Below are positions 55,448 through 64,000 of a DNA stretch of 64,000 nt, piece after piece. This DNA comes from Mucilaginibacter limnophilus (GTDB taxonomy: Bacteria; Bacteroidota; Bacteroidia; Sphingobacteriales; Sphingobacteriaceae), in contig NZ_SACK01000001.1 of the NCBI RefSeq assembly GCF_004005815.1, positions 496,001-560,000 on the forward strand. The letters run 5' to 3'. The notes beneath the pieces are model-generated. The model ran no database searches. It had not been told where the DNA came from and saw only the letters and a list, made by a program, of their open reading frames with translations. The translations under genes were made by a program, and so were the position numbers. Position 1 is the first letter of the stretch. Each line of letters opens with the position of its first letter.

Positions 55448-57097
55448 ATGAAAATGAGATTAAAACCAATTGCAGGGCTATGCATTTTATTTTTTGTATC
55501 GACACAAGCCATAGCTACTGATATACGTATCAAAATAACCAGGAGGTACCTTAACTTTCCGATATCCCAATCGCAGGATAGAGGTATTATGCAGTTTAAG
55601 ATAAACGGTAAAACCGAGCGGACCTTCAAAATACGCCTTGCAGCCGGTGAACCTGAATATTGGGTGTTTTCGGATGTTTCAAACCTGAAAGGGAAAACCA
55701 TCACCATCAGTTACGATGGTAATAAGGCGGGGTTAAGCAAGATTTACCAGGACGACCGTATTGCCGGGCAAGACTCGATGTATCATGAAAAGAATCGGCC
55801 GCAGTTCCACTTTACCACAAGGCGCGGATGGATAAACGACCCTAACGGGTTGATCTTTTTTGAGGGGGAATATCATCTGTTTTATCAGCATAACCCTTAC
55901 GAGAGGGAGTGGGAAAACATGTCGTGGGGGCATGCTGTAAGCAAGGATATGATGCATTGGCAGGAGTTACCCGTGGCGTTAAGCCCTGATACGATGGGCA
56001 CCATGTTTTCAGGCTCAACGGTAATTGATTATAACAACACTGCCGGATTTAACAAAGGCAAAACGCCGGCTATGATAGCCACATACACTACCGATATGAA
56101 AGACAGGCAGGTGCAGTGTATGGCATACAGTTTTGACAGAGGCCGCACCTGGACAAAGTACAGTAAAAATCCACTGATCGATTCAAAAGAAAAATGGAAC
56201 AGCCGCGATACCCGCGACCCGCGCGTTTTCTGGTATGCGCCTGGGGAATACTGGGTACTGGTGCTTAATGAACGTGACGGACATTCCATTTACAACTCAT
56301 CAAACTTAAAAGACTGGAAATACCAAAGCCATGTAACCGGTTTTTGGGAGTGCCCCGACCTTTTTGAATTGCCTGTCGACGGCGACAAGAGCAAAACGAA
56401 ATGGGTGATGTACGGCGCGTCGGGCACGTATATGATCGGTTCGTTTGATGGTAAAGTGTTTCAGCCTGAATCAGGAAAACATTATTATACTACCGGAACG
56501 CTATATGCAGCCCAAACATTCACCAACATACCTGAAAGCGACGGCAGGCGGATACAAATAGGATGGGCAAGATTATCGCATCCGGGTATGCCATTTAACG
56601 GCATGATGTTATTGCCTACTCAACTTCAACTTAAAACCACGAAGAACGGCTTGCGATTATTTAATACACCAATAAAAGAAACTGAGCCGCTGTTTGAAAA
56701 AGCCGGTGAGTGGAGTGACCTTAAAGCCGGTGAAGCAAACGAAAAGCTCGAAGCGTATAACAGTACCGACCGGCTTCGCATCCGGACAACCATTAAACTT
56801 TCGCATTCCACCGATGCCGGGCTTAGCTTGTTCGGTGAACGGTTAATTAATTATGATCTGAACTTCAACATGCTTAATGGCGTGTTTTATTCGCCTGAGG
56901 ATATGACCAGCATGGAACTGACAGCGGATATTTATATCGACAGAACATCTGTAGAAGTGTTTATTGATAATGGCGCTTATTCGTATTCGATGCAACGAAG
57001 TGCTGATGCAAAAAATACCGAAGGTTTTCACTTTTGGGGCAACAATATTACTGTAAAGCATTTAGAAGTATTTAACGTGCAAACTATTTGGAATTGA
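55448..57097 (+). CDS. Secreted GH32 fructosidase (levanase/fructan hydrolase)
   Basis: 549 residues. Signal peptide (MKMRLKPIAGLCILFFVSTQAIA), an N-terminal extension of about 100 residues, then GH32 motifs: GWINDPNG with the nucleophile Asp near residue 131, SGSTVIDYNNT, RDPRVFW (transition-state Asp near 258), and WECPDLF with the acid Glu near 301. C-terminal beta-sandwich with MELTADIYIDRTSVEVFIDNG. It should release fructose from levan, inulin or sucrose-type substrates. Convergent with the VCBS gene 37 bp away. Confidence 0.94.
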   Translation: MKMRLKPIAGLCILFFVSTQAIATDIRIKITRRYLNFPISQSQDRGIMQFKINGKTERTFKIRLAAGEPEYWVFSDVSNLKGKTITISYDGNKAGLSKIYQDDRIAGQDSMYHEKNRPQFHFTTRRGWINDPNGLIFFEGEYHLFYQHNPYEREWENMSWGHAVSKDMMHWQELPVALSPDTMGTMFSGSTVIDYNNTAGFNKGKTPAMIATYTTDMKDRQVQCMAYSFDRGRTWTKYSKNPLIDSKEKWNSRDTRDPRVFWYAPGEYWVLVLNERDGHSIYNSSNLKDWKYQSHVTGFWECPDLFELPVDGDKSKTKWVMYGASGTYMIGSFDGKVFQPESGKHYYTTGTLYAAQTFTNIPESDGRRIQIGWARLSHPGMPFNGMMLLPTQLQLKTTKNGLRLFNTPIKETEPLFEKAGEWSDLKAGEANEKLEAYNSTDRLRIRTTIKLSHSTDAGLSLFGERLINYDLNFNMLNGVFYSPEDMTSMELTADIYIDRTSVEVFIDNGAYSYSMQRSADAKNTEGFHFWGNNITVKHLEVFNVQTIWN

Positions 57098-57133
57098 TAT
57101 AACATACCCGACATCGTTAACCATTTTGTTCTT

Positions 57134-59065
57134 TTACTTTTTCCGTTTTCCCTTATTCCAAAAAATAAAAGTGCCACGGTCGGTTGAAGTAACAATATCT
57201 ATCGTGCCGTTTTTATCAATATCCCCTACAGTAATATCTGAACCTGCGCCCGAGCGGTTATGCACTAATTCGGGCACAAAACGAGCACCGCCCGGCGCCT
57301 TTTTATCACGAACGGTTTTGTACACATAAACCACCGGCGGGCCATATGGGTCGGGGTCGAAGTAGCTATCCAGGTGCGACCAGTAACGCTTGCCCACTAT
57401 AAAATCGGGGATGCCATCATCATCAATATCGGCATAATTGCTGCCGTGCAGTTCAGATATGGCTAACCCCCCCGGATTGTTAACGGAGTAATCATCAGCA
57501 ATAAGATGGTTCACAAAAGATATTTTACCAGCCGCGTCACGCTTTTGCTCAAACCAGCCTATACCGAAACCATGGGCGTTAAGGCTCGATACTATATCAT
57601 TAAGTCCGTCACCGTTTACATCGTATATCGCCATTACGCTGCCACCACCGCCAACACTGCGATGGCCGTAACGTGCAAAGGCCTGTGAATGAAACTTCCA
57701 TGTACCTTCGTCCTGACCTTTTGCTGGCTGTTCCCACCAGCCGTGCGGGTTAATGATATCAGCCCGGCCGTCACTATTAATGTCACCTACGCCTATACCA
57801 TGTGGCATATAGTAACCTACTGCTGATATCTGCACAGTTTTCCAAGGCTTTAAAGCGTCGGCAGCATCAAAGCGGGCGTACCACATCGCGCCGTTTTGCC
57901 CGTAAACCAATTCAGGCTTGCCATCTCCGTCAAGGTCTTTAAATACAGTTACTTCAGATACGCCGCCTTTTACCACATCATACCTGTCCCAGCGGCGGGA
58001 TTCGCCTTTAGCATTAAGATATATCCTCGGCGGCCCGGCGGCACCAATAAAGATATCCTGCCAGCCATCGTTATTAAAATCAAACGAATACTCGCAGTTA
58101 ACTTCAGCAAACTCACGCGACGGATTATATGTTTGCCCAAAAAACACCTCGTGATAATGGGTAAAATCAGGGCCGTAGTAAATGTATGGCCCTGCGGCTA
58201 CATCCATCTTGCCATCATTATTAAAATCGGCTATCGTAGCGCTGAATGAATAAAACATATCACTTATCCGCTGCGGTGCAAAGTGCGGTGAGCTTTCTTC
58301 TTTGGGCGTATAGCGCACTGCAAGATCTTTATAGCGGATGTCTTTAAATTTTACTTCACCAGTACCTGATGCATAAAGCGCGATAGGGCCAAAACTGCCA
58401 TCGGTATCTTCAGTTGCGCCGCCTGTACCATCCCCTCCATCATTTATAAACTTTCGGATTATATTAAAATCGATAATCACTTCCATCTGGTTCCAGTCAC
58501 CGGGTACAATATCTGTTGACGGTCGAGCCAGTAAACCTTCCGGGCCGGCCGGGCGATTTCCTCTGCTACCGTTACGCCGCGGTGGCTGCTCATTACCCTC
58601 TTTAGGTGCAGGCGGCGCCATCCTTATGATATTGCCCGCAGGCCTTAACCGCTCGCGCGACAGCTCCTTTCCCTGTGCATCAAGTGTTATACGGTACGAT
58701 GCCGCGTCGCTGTCTTTTATGGCAACTAATAATCCCTTGTAGCCGTCGGCTATCTTTTGCAGCCGTACAACAACCCCGGCCTCTGCGCCCGGTTGTGCCT
58801 TAATCAAGAGATTTATACCCACATCCTGAAACGACTTTGCCGTCGTCAATAAAGTATTTCCACCTTTGGGATTTACCGTTAGCTCGCCGTTTGCAGCCTG
58901 CCAGCGTGTAGTACCTATTGCCAACCAACCGGCAAGCGAGGATCCTTTAAACGTGTAATCAGGTACAAAACTCAGCCCGCGCCCGTTAACGTCCCACGGA
59001 AGTTCCTGCGCGTAAGCGTTAAAGCATGCAATAGCCAATAAGAGAGGCAATAGAAGTTTTTTCAT
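57134..59065 (-). CDS. Secreted DUF1080 / FG-GAP (VCBS) repeat protein
   Basis: 643 residues. Signal peptide MKKLLLPLLLAIACFNAYAQ. N-terminal 230 residues resemble DUF1080, now linked to 3-keto-disaccharide hydrolysis (FKDIRYKDLAVR is the usual terminal strand). The rest is a beta-propeller of FG-GAP/VCBS blades (ATIADFNNDGKMDVAAGPYI, CEYSFDFNNDGWQDIFIG, IGVGDINSDGRADIIN, DIDDDGIPDFIVGKRYW) with repeated calcium-binding-like Asp patterns. Third gene of the PQQ-dehydrogenase operon. Confidence 0.85.
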   Translation of the reverse strand: MKKLLLPLLLAIACFNAYAQELPWDVNGRGLSFVPDYTFKGSSLAGWLAIGTTRWQAANGELTVNPKGGNTLLTTAKSFQDVGINLLIKAQPGAEAGVVVRLQKIADGYKGLLVAIKDSDAASYRITLDAQGKELSRERLRPAGNIIRMAPPAPKEGNEQPPRRNGSRGNRPAGPEGLLARPSTDIVPGDWNQMEVIIDFNIIRKFINDGGDGTGGATEDTDGSFGPIALYASGTGEVKFKDIRYKDLAVRYTPKEESSPHFAPQRISDMFYSFSATIADFNNDGKMDVAAGPYIYYGPDFTHYHEVFFGQTYNPSREFAEVNCEYSFDFNNDGWQDIFIGAAGPPRIYLNAKGESRRWDRYDVVKGGVSEVTVFKDLDGDGKPELVYGQNGAMWYARFDAADALKPWKTVQISAVGYYMPHGIGVGDINSDGRADIINPHGWWEQPAKGQDEGTWKFHSQAFARYGHRSVGGGGSVMAIYDVNGDGLNDIVSSLNAHGFGIGWFEQKRDAAGKISFVNHLIADDYSVNNPGGLAISELHGSNYADIDDDGIPDFIVGKRYWSHLDSYFDPDPYGPPVVYVYKTVRDKKAPGGARFVPELVHNRSGAGSDITVGDIDKNGTIDIVTSTDRGTFIFWNKGKRKK

Positions 59066-59067
59066 TA

Positions 59068-59997
59068 TCAGGCGATGTTATTCTTTAAATGTTCAATTAT
59101 CCAGGCGGCTATCTTATCATTATCAATCCCTTTGTACTTGCCGCTCCACTGGGCAACCATATAAGTGCCTTTAAAGCCAAGGCTTTCAGCAAGCTTTATG
59201 CAGCGGTCAAAATCATACGAGATATGCTCAAGTTTTCCGTTGGTTTCAGTAAAGTCGACCGCCTTAGCCGATACAATGTGTGCGTAAGGGATGATTTTAG
59301 CAAGTGACTCGTACATGGTAGGCGCGGCGTTATAATTACCAAAATCGGGCTCGGTATAAATGCCGGGGGCACCTTTTACAACCGCAACATGTTTATCAGG
59401 GTCAGTCTCCAGGCCGAAGTGATTAGCTGTGATAATGGTGAGGCCTTTGCTTTTTGCATAGGGAACCAACTCCTTAAACGACTTAATGCTTTGCTCAACC
59501 GTTCCTTTTGGCGTCCCGGGATTTATCCTGACGCATTTTGACCCCAGAAACGATGAGGCGTCCATCCAGGTTTTTGCATGTTCAACACTTGCTTTGCGTG
59601 AGGCTTCATCAGTTGACGCCAGATCATAACCTTTTTTGTCAAAAGGCGAGCTGTCAAACTGTACATTCAATAATTCGCTTTTTGCGGCTTTTATTTTTGC
59701 TTTGATGCGCGACAGGTAATCCTTGTCAAGTGATTCAAAATGTTCGCTCCAAAACTCTATTTTTTTAATGCCGAACTTATCACGGTGATGCTGCGGAATA
59801 TCAGCAAGCGTAAGTTCGTTGGTGATGTTGGCTATTTCCTGAGGTTTGGTTTGCTTAAACTGATAACGCCATAGTAAAGTTCCCATAGCCATGCGGTCAA
59901 GTTTATTTTTTAAAACAGGGAAACTCGCCAAAGCAGGAGAGGCCCAAACACTTATCATCAGCCCCGACGATTGGAATATAAAATCTCTTCTTTTCAT
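59068..59997 (-). CDS. Sugar phosphate isomerase/epimerase-like TIM barrel, Tat-like signal
   Basis: 309 residues. Begins MKRRDFIFQSSGLMISVWAS, with twin arginines and a hydrophobic stretch that suggest Tat export. The mature part is an AP_endonuc_2/xylose-isomerase-like barrel (WSEHFESLDKDYLSRIKAKI, WMDASSFLGSKCVRINPGTP, LTIITANHFGLETDPDKHVA, IVSAKAVDFTETNGKLEHIS, YMVAQWSGKYKGIDNDKIAAW). Related barrels epimerise, isomerise or eliminate sugars, including 3-keto-sugars. The start ATG overlaps the stop of the PQQ dehydrogenase (TAATG), so translation is coupled. Confidence 0.85.
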   Translation of the reverse strand: MKRRDFIFQSSGLMISVWASPALASFPVLKNKLDRMAMGTLLWRYQFKQTKPQEIANITNELTLADIPQHHRDKFGIKKIEFWSEHFESLDKDYLSRIKAKIKAAKSELLNVQFDSSPFDKKGYDLASTDEASRKASVEHAKTWMDASSFLGSKCVRINPGTPKGTVEQSIKSFKELVPYAKSKGLTIITANHFGLETDPDKHVAVVKGAPGIYTEPDFGNYNAAPTMYESLAKIIPYAHIVSAKAVDFTETNGKLEHISYDFDRCIKLAESLGFKGTYMVAQWSGKYKGIDNDKIAAWIIEHLKNNIA

Positions 59998-62300
59998 TAT
60001 TTTCTTAGTTTTTCAGGCAGGGCAAATACCACATAGCCTTTAGCTACATCGGTTTCTTTTTTGGTTTTATCTTTTAGCGGACCTGTTGAGCATACCACCA
60101 GGTATTGACGGCCGTTGGCCCAGTACATGGCCGGTATGCCGCCCGGGTCTTTACGTCCAAGATCATACTCCCATATAATTTTTCCATTATTGGCATCAAG
60201 CCCGCGCACTTTACCATCTTTGCATGTTACAAAAAGTAGCCCGCTGGCAGTTACCACCATGCCCTTGTTTTGTGTACCGTTTGGTGTGCCGCCTGGTACG
60301 CCCCACTGGTTTTCGCCCAGCGGGATGCGCCATTTTAATGTGCCTTTGTTCAGATCGTACGCGGCAATGCCGCTCCAGGGCGCGGTAAGCAGGCTGTCAA
60401 CACCTTCGCCCCAGTTATTCCGTTCAACGTACTGGACTTTCGGCCCAGTGTATCCTTCAGGATAATCGCGCATCCCGCCGCGTGTTTGCGGCTGTGTTAC
60501 CGGCGCTCCGCCCGATGCTACAACCGGCCCTTCAGGCAGGGTAGCAGAAGTTGAAGCAGGTTGGTTATTGCGTCCTGATGACGGAGCCAGGAAAGCGTAT
60601 ATAGCCGCAATAGTGGCGTCATCAACATGAGGCAGTGCCGGCATACGGCCTTTGCCCTGGCTAATTATGTTTTTAAAAGTTTCGGCGTTTACTCTTACAC
60701 CAAGATCCACAAGTGAAACACCTGCGCCGACTATTCCTGCATGGTCGGCGCCATGGCAAGGCTGGCAGATTTGTTTATACAGAACTTCGCCTTTAACAGC
60801 AAGCGCATTATTACCGCCAACCTGACCCATCCGAGGTGAGGACGCATCGCGTTTTTTCAATTTATAAAAGTCGGCAAGCTCCTGAAACATTACATATACC
60901 AAACCTTTATCCGGATTGGCAGCTGTGTTGCCATAGTTTGCGCCACCAACAGCGCCGGGTGTGGCAATTACTTCATACTTGTCTGACAATGGCTGGTACA
61001 TGCCTTTTCTGGCCGCCTTTACACGGGCGATAAATTTTTCGCGTGCTGCAGCAGGAATGTTAGGGTTGATATCGTTTTCAGTAACAATATGCCGTTGAAA
61101 AGGTGGTATCACTGTTGGAAAGGGCTGGGTAGGCCATGCCTGCTCATCGGGCATATCACTGGGTGACACCGGGCGCTCTTCAATGGGCCACAAAGGTTCG
61201 CCGGTAACACGGTTAAATACATACAAAAAGCCGTTTTTTGAAGCGACAGCAACCGCGTCAACTTTTTTACCTTTATGTTTAACAGTTATAAGTTGCGGGG
61301 CGGCGGTAAGGTCGTAATCCCAGATGTCGTGATGTACAGTTTGAAAATGCCACAGGTGTTTGCCTGTACGCGCGTCAAGCGCCAGTATGCAGTTGCCATA
61401 TAATCCCTGGCCGGCTCTATCAGCACCATCATAGTCATAAGTTGGCGAGCCAAGCGGATAATAAGCTATCCCACGTTTTTCATCTACAGATATTTCTCCC
61501 CAGGCATTTACCGCGCCAACATACTTATATGCATCGTTAGGCCAGGTTTCATATCCCGCTTCGCCGGGATATGGGATGGTATGAAATATCCACTCCTGCT
61601 TACCTGTTATTACGTTGAAGGCCCTTAGATGGCCGGGACCTGAGAACAGATTTTCGCCTGGTGATGAACCTACTAACAGCAAATCTTTGTAAATATGTCC
61701 GGGCGTAGTAGATGCCGCCCGGCCAATTAGCCCAGGGTCGCGGTCAAGCCCCTTTTTCAAGTCAACCGAACCGTTATCGCCGAATGTTAATATCGATTTG
61801 CCTGTATTGGCATTTATCGCCTGCAACGAATTGCCTAGGCATATTAGCAGGCGCTTTTGTTTACCATCGGCGCTTTGCCAAAAGTTTACACCTCGTTGTA
61901 TTATACCGCGCAGGTTGGCATGTATCCATATCTCTTTACCTGTAGTAGCGTTAACGGCAATAAGCGAGCTGTTTTTACCGAGCACATACATTACATTATC
62001 AACAATAATTGGGTTAAAACGGTATGCCTGATTATCAGCGGTAGCATACACAAAAACAGGTTGCAGTTTACTTATATTCTTTTTGTTGATCTGATTAAAT
62101 ACTACAAATTTAGAATGGTCCGGGCCGCCGCCAAAATCTTTCCATGCAGTATGGGTAGCAGTATCAGGCTTTTCAGGGTTGCTAAAATGGCTTGTCAAGT
62201 GAGATGCCGGCGCCATGGCGATGCATGCTACAACAGTAGCAAGTACTATTGCTGTGCGATAAGAAAAAAGGGCGTTTGGGTAAACTGTCTTCAATTTCAT
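59997..62300 (-). CDS. PQQ-dependent dehydrogenase with internal cytochrome c domain
   Basis: 767 residues with an N-terminal signal anchor (AIVLATVVACIAMAPA) and an eight-bladed propeller typical of quinoprotein glucose/alcohol dehydrogenases (ALDARTGKHLWHFQTVHHDIWDYDLTA; GVVGGANYGNTAANPDKGL-like ANYGNTAANPDKGLVYVMF; YDLNKGTLKWRIPLGEN). A cytochrome c domain with CQPCH (about residues 511-515) is inserted before the last blades, so electrons probably pass from PQQ to haem c to the respiratory chain. Substrate is unknown; the neighbours suggest a sugar or glycoside. Confidence 0.92.
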   Translation of the reverse strand: MKLKTVYPNALFSYRTAIVLATVVACIAMAPASHLTSHFSNPEKPDTATHTAWKDFGGGPDHSKFVVFNQINKKNISKLQPVFVYATADNQAYRFNPIIVDNVMYVLGKNSSLIAVNATTGKEIWIHANLRGIIQRGVNFWQSADGKQKRLLICLGNSLQAINANTGKSILTFGDNGSVDLKKGLDRDPGLIGRAASTTPGHIYKDLLLVGSSPGENLFSGPGHLRAFNVITGKQEWIFHTIPYPGEAGYETWPNDAYKYVGAVNAWGEISVDEKRGIAYYPLGSPTYDYDGADRAGQGLYGNCILALDARTGKHLWHFQTVHHDIWDYDLTAAPQLITVKHKGKKVDAVAVASKNGFLYVFNRVTGEPLWPIEERPVSPSDMPDEQAWPTQPFPTVIPPFQRHIVTENDINPNIPAAAREKFIARVKAARKGMYQPLSDKYEVIATPGAVGGANYGNTAANPDKGLVYVMFQELADFYKLKKRDASSPRMGQVGGNNALAVKGEVLYKQICQPCHGADHAGIVGAGVSLVDLGVRVNAETFKNIISQGKGRMPALPHVDDATIAAIYAFLAPSSGRNNQPASTSATLPEGPVVASGGAPVTQPQTRGGMRDYPEGYTGPKVQYVERNNWGEGVDSLLTAPWSGIAAYDLNKGTLKWRIPLGENQWGVPGGTPNGTQNKGMVVTASGLLFVTCKDGKVRGLDANNGKIIWEYDLGRKDPGGIPAMYWANGRQYLVVCSTGPLKDKTKKETDVAKGYVVFALPEKLRK

Positions 62301-62477
62301 TGTTAAGGTTGATACAATTGGCTGCAGGCAGCAGTATTCTGCTTACTGTTATGCAGCCAAATAACACTGCAAAACCTTAATAACTCATTAAAAAAACATT
62401 AACCGTTGATGCTCATCTTTCGCAGTAAATAGTTTAAAGGAAGATATATTAGAAATGTTACAAATGTAAACTATACG

Positions 62478-63518
62478 TTACTTACCGAACGCTTTGCGTA
62501 AGGCCTCAGCTTCTTTAACTGTTATACGTGAAACACTGCCGTGCCTTGCGTCGGGCGGTATGACGATATCTGTTTCAATACCCCACTGTTTAAGATCAGT
62601 TGACGAAGATATTCCATAACGGTCGGCCATAGGGTAGTCATATAATAAAAGCCAACCGGCTTTCAACGGATCGGGCATTACACTTGGTCCCTCGGTAATG
62701 GTAGGCGCAATCTGCCCTTTGTTTAAATCACCATAGAAAACTTCATAAGGCCCTTCTATATTATTTGATGTAGCAAGCCGGATACCTCTGCGCTCACCTG
62801 TGGTTGCGCCAAATTCTTCTTCTTTGTGAACGAGGTAATAGGTGTTTTTATCCTTTTTAAGAGTTCCGTCTATCACCGAATAGGGTGGATTAAATAACAC
62901 CCTGGCTTTTGTAAACGTTTTCCAGTCTTTGGTTTTGCAATACCATAACCTGCTTTTTTTCCAGCCGGCATCTTCAAAGCTCGATGACCAGAAAAGCATG
63001 TATTCTTTTGTGGCTTCATCATAAAAAAACTCAGGCGCCCAGATATTACGTACAAGCGCACCTGATTCATTTCGAACATCTTTCATCAGATGCAGGTAGG
63101 CTTCTGCTTTCCAGTGAATAAGATCGGTTGAGGTAGCGTAAAGGCAAGTTGGGCCATATTTCTCCCTGTCTTCTTTTTTGCCATTGCTGCCCGTTGCCAC
63201 TATTCTCCATAAACCATCCGGCCCGCGGTGAAGGAAAGGGTCGCGCATGTGCTGATCCCATACCGGTTGATTACCGTTTAGTGCTGTCCAATGCCGGCCA
63301 TCTGTAGATAATGCCATGTGTAGCCTGTCATCCAGCATTGGGTCGGGCAGCGGAACCTCAAATGTTTTACCGTTTTTATCAACTTCAACGCGGGTAGGAT
63401 ACCGTTGACGAAAGTAAGTAAGCAACCAAATGTGTTCTTTTTCCTGTGCAGATGATATCAGCGGAGCTAAAAATGACTGTAGGAAAAAGCAAATTACAAG
63501 TTTATGCAGATGTTTCAT
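62478..63518 (-). CDS. Secreted GH43-like beta-propeller protein (second copy)
   Basis: 346 residues. Signal peptide MKHLHKLVICFFLQSFLAPLISSAQ. Propeller blades with GH43-type acidic motifs: MRDPFLHRGPDGLW (base Asp), IWAPEFFYDEATKEYMLFW, VIDGTLKKDKNTYYLVHKE (pKa-setting Asp), and ITEGPSVMPDP (acid Glu). The catalytic set looks more complete than in the protein at 49460. Probably removes arabinose, xylose or galactose units from plant polymers. It is upstream of the PQQ operon with a 177-bp gap. Confidence 0.85.
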   Translation of the reverse strand: MKHLHKLVICFFLQSFLAPLISSAQEKEHIWLLTYFRQRYPTRVEVDKNGKTFEVPLPDPMLDDRLHMALSTDGRHWTALNGNQPVWDQHMRDPFLHRGPDGLWRIVATGSNGKKEDREKYGPTCLYATSTDLIHWKAEAYLHLMKDVRNESGALVRNIWAPEFFYDEATKEYMLFWSSSFEDAGWKKSRLWYCKTKDWKTFTKARVLFNPPYSVIDGTLKKDKNTYYLVHKEEEFGATTGERRGIRLATSNNIEGPYEVFYGDLNKGQIAPTITEGPSVMPDPLKAGWLLLYDYPMADRYGISSSTDLKQWGIETDIVIPPDARHGSVSRITVKEAEALRKAFGK

Positions 63519-63592
63519 GGCAGGATGTTAAACTTCGGCAATATAAAACGTTACGTATTAATACCAAAGACCATGCTTAAAACAGGAGATTA

Positions 63593-63925
63593 TTATACAT
63601 AAACAGAGGTTTCAGCTTCGGTTTCACTTTGAAAAGTTTGTCTTAGCCATCTTTCTGCCAAATAATCTAAATGTTGAATCTTATTGGTGATTTCAGCAAA
63701 TTCACCATCAGAAAAATGCGGCCTGAAATCAGACAGTCTGACCAAACTTTCATCAGACGTTATTTGATATATCCGCTCTGCCAGTTGTTCTTCGATATAA
63801 AGGTACTGCTGCATGTCAGCGCTGCTGGCGTAACGCAAAATTTTTCCGGCGCAATAGTCAAAGCAGCCATTTGGCGGTTCAAAAGGCCGTTTCCAGCATT
63901 TGCATTTGGTAATATCTGTTGCCAT
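63593..63925 (-). CDS. Small protein of unknown function, Cys-rich N-terminus
   Basis: 110 residues. N-terminus MATDITKCKCWKRPFEPPNGCFDYCAG has four Cys, possibly a small metal site. The rest is helical (ADMQQYLYIEEQLAERIYQ, FAEITNKIQHLDYLAERWL). No family known. The preceding partial membrane gene ends 10 bp upstream of its start, so the two are probably one operon. Confidence 0.7.
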   Translation of the reverse strand: MATDITKCKCWKRPFEPPNGCFDYCAGKILRYASSADMQQYLYIEEQLAERIYQITSDESLVRLSDFRPHFSDGEFAEITNKIQHLDYLAERWLRQTFQSETEAETSVYV

Positions 63926-63935
63926 GTTTAAAGGA

Positions 63936-64000
63936 TTATTTTTTTAAAAACACAAACCATGTAAGATAACTTACCAGCCAAAGAAAAAACACAAATACAC
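63936..64000 (-). CDS. C-terminal fragment of a membrane protein, cut by window edge
   Basis: On the minus strand the third frame reads VFVFFLWLVSYLTWFVFLKK then stop TAA at 63936-63938. Only 20 residues are visible. They form a hydrophobic membrane helix with a terminal Lys-Lys, as in C-terminal membrane anchors. Upstream and operonic with the gene at 63593. Confidence 0.4.
   Translation of the reverse strand, partial: VFVFFLWLVSYLTWFVFLKK

Overview
The window looks like chromosomal DNA of a Bacteroidota bacterium, most likely from the Sphingobacteriaceae (Mucilaginibacter/Pedobacter-like). The evidence is a SusC/SusD pair with ECF sigma and FecR, a Por-type (T9SS) C-terminal sorting domain on a secreted alpha-amylase family protein, the Bacteroidota promoter motif TAnnTTTG, families common in this phylum (BatA, DUF4199, DUF3822, GH3-like acyl-adenylating enzymes), and dispersed palindromic intergenic repeats. 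The genus is inferred from general resemblance only. I saw no rRNA, tRNA, CRISPR array, prophage or complete insertion sequence.

Layout. 1-6.1 kb: truncated DUF3822 gene, RecD-like helicase, membrane histidine kinase and clpB. 6.2-11.7 kb: small unknown genes, an LpxR-like lipid A deacylase, DUF3175, and a tandem pair of M16 peptidases (one with the zinc motif, one without). 11.7-12.3 kb: a repeat-rich gap. 12.3-14.4 kb: guaB and a frameshifted LOG-family gene. 14.6-26.9 kb: a glycan-uptake locus (ECF sigma, FecR, STN-type SusC, SusD, a secreted unknown protein, then trxB, a secreted GH20 hexosaminidase and a lipoprotein). 27.9-32.5 kb: a four-gene operon (BatA protein, dihydroorotase-like pseudoenzyme, acidic unknown protein, DUF4199). 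32.5-35.0 kb: a T9SS-type GH13 protein lacking one catalytic Asp.

35.1-40.8 kb: a five-gene minus-strand operon (GT2, membrane protein, GH3-like, dxr, rseP). 41.0-44.3 kb: a second GT2, map and mqo. 44.9-48.9 kb: two unrelated glutamine synthetase types, a gamma-glutamylcyclotransferase-like gene and an acetyltransferase. 49.5-52.8 kb: a GH43-like secreted protein, a TPM-domain protein bracketed by a 41-bp direct repeat, and a beta-helix lipoprotein. 52.9-55.3 kb: PAS histidine kinase and divergent receiver protein. 55.4-63.5 kb: carbohydrate genes (GH32 fructosidase; a three-gene operon of PQQ/cytochrome c dehydrogenase, TIM-barrel sugar isomerase-like protein and DUF1080/FG-GAP protein; a second GH43-like protein).

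The gene set describes a free-living polysaccharide degrader: sensing and import of glycans, secreted amylase-, hexosaminidase-, fructosidase- and GH43-like proteins, periplasmic sugar oxidation, and housekeeping genes between them. The items most worth a second look are the dihydroorotase pseudoenzyme, the GH13 protein with a replaced transition-state Asp, the 41-bp repeat around the TPM gene, the PQQ-dehydrogenase/isomerase/DUF1080 operon, and several families of intergenic repeats.
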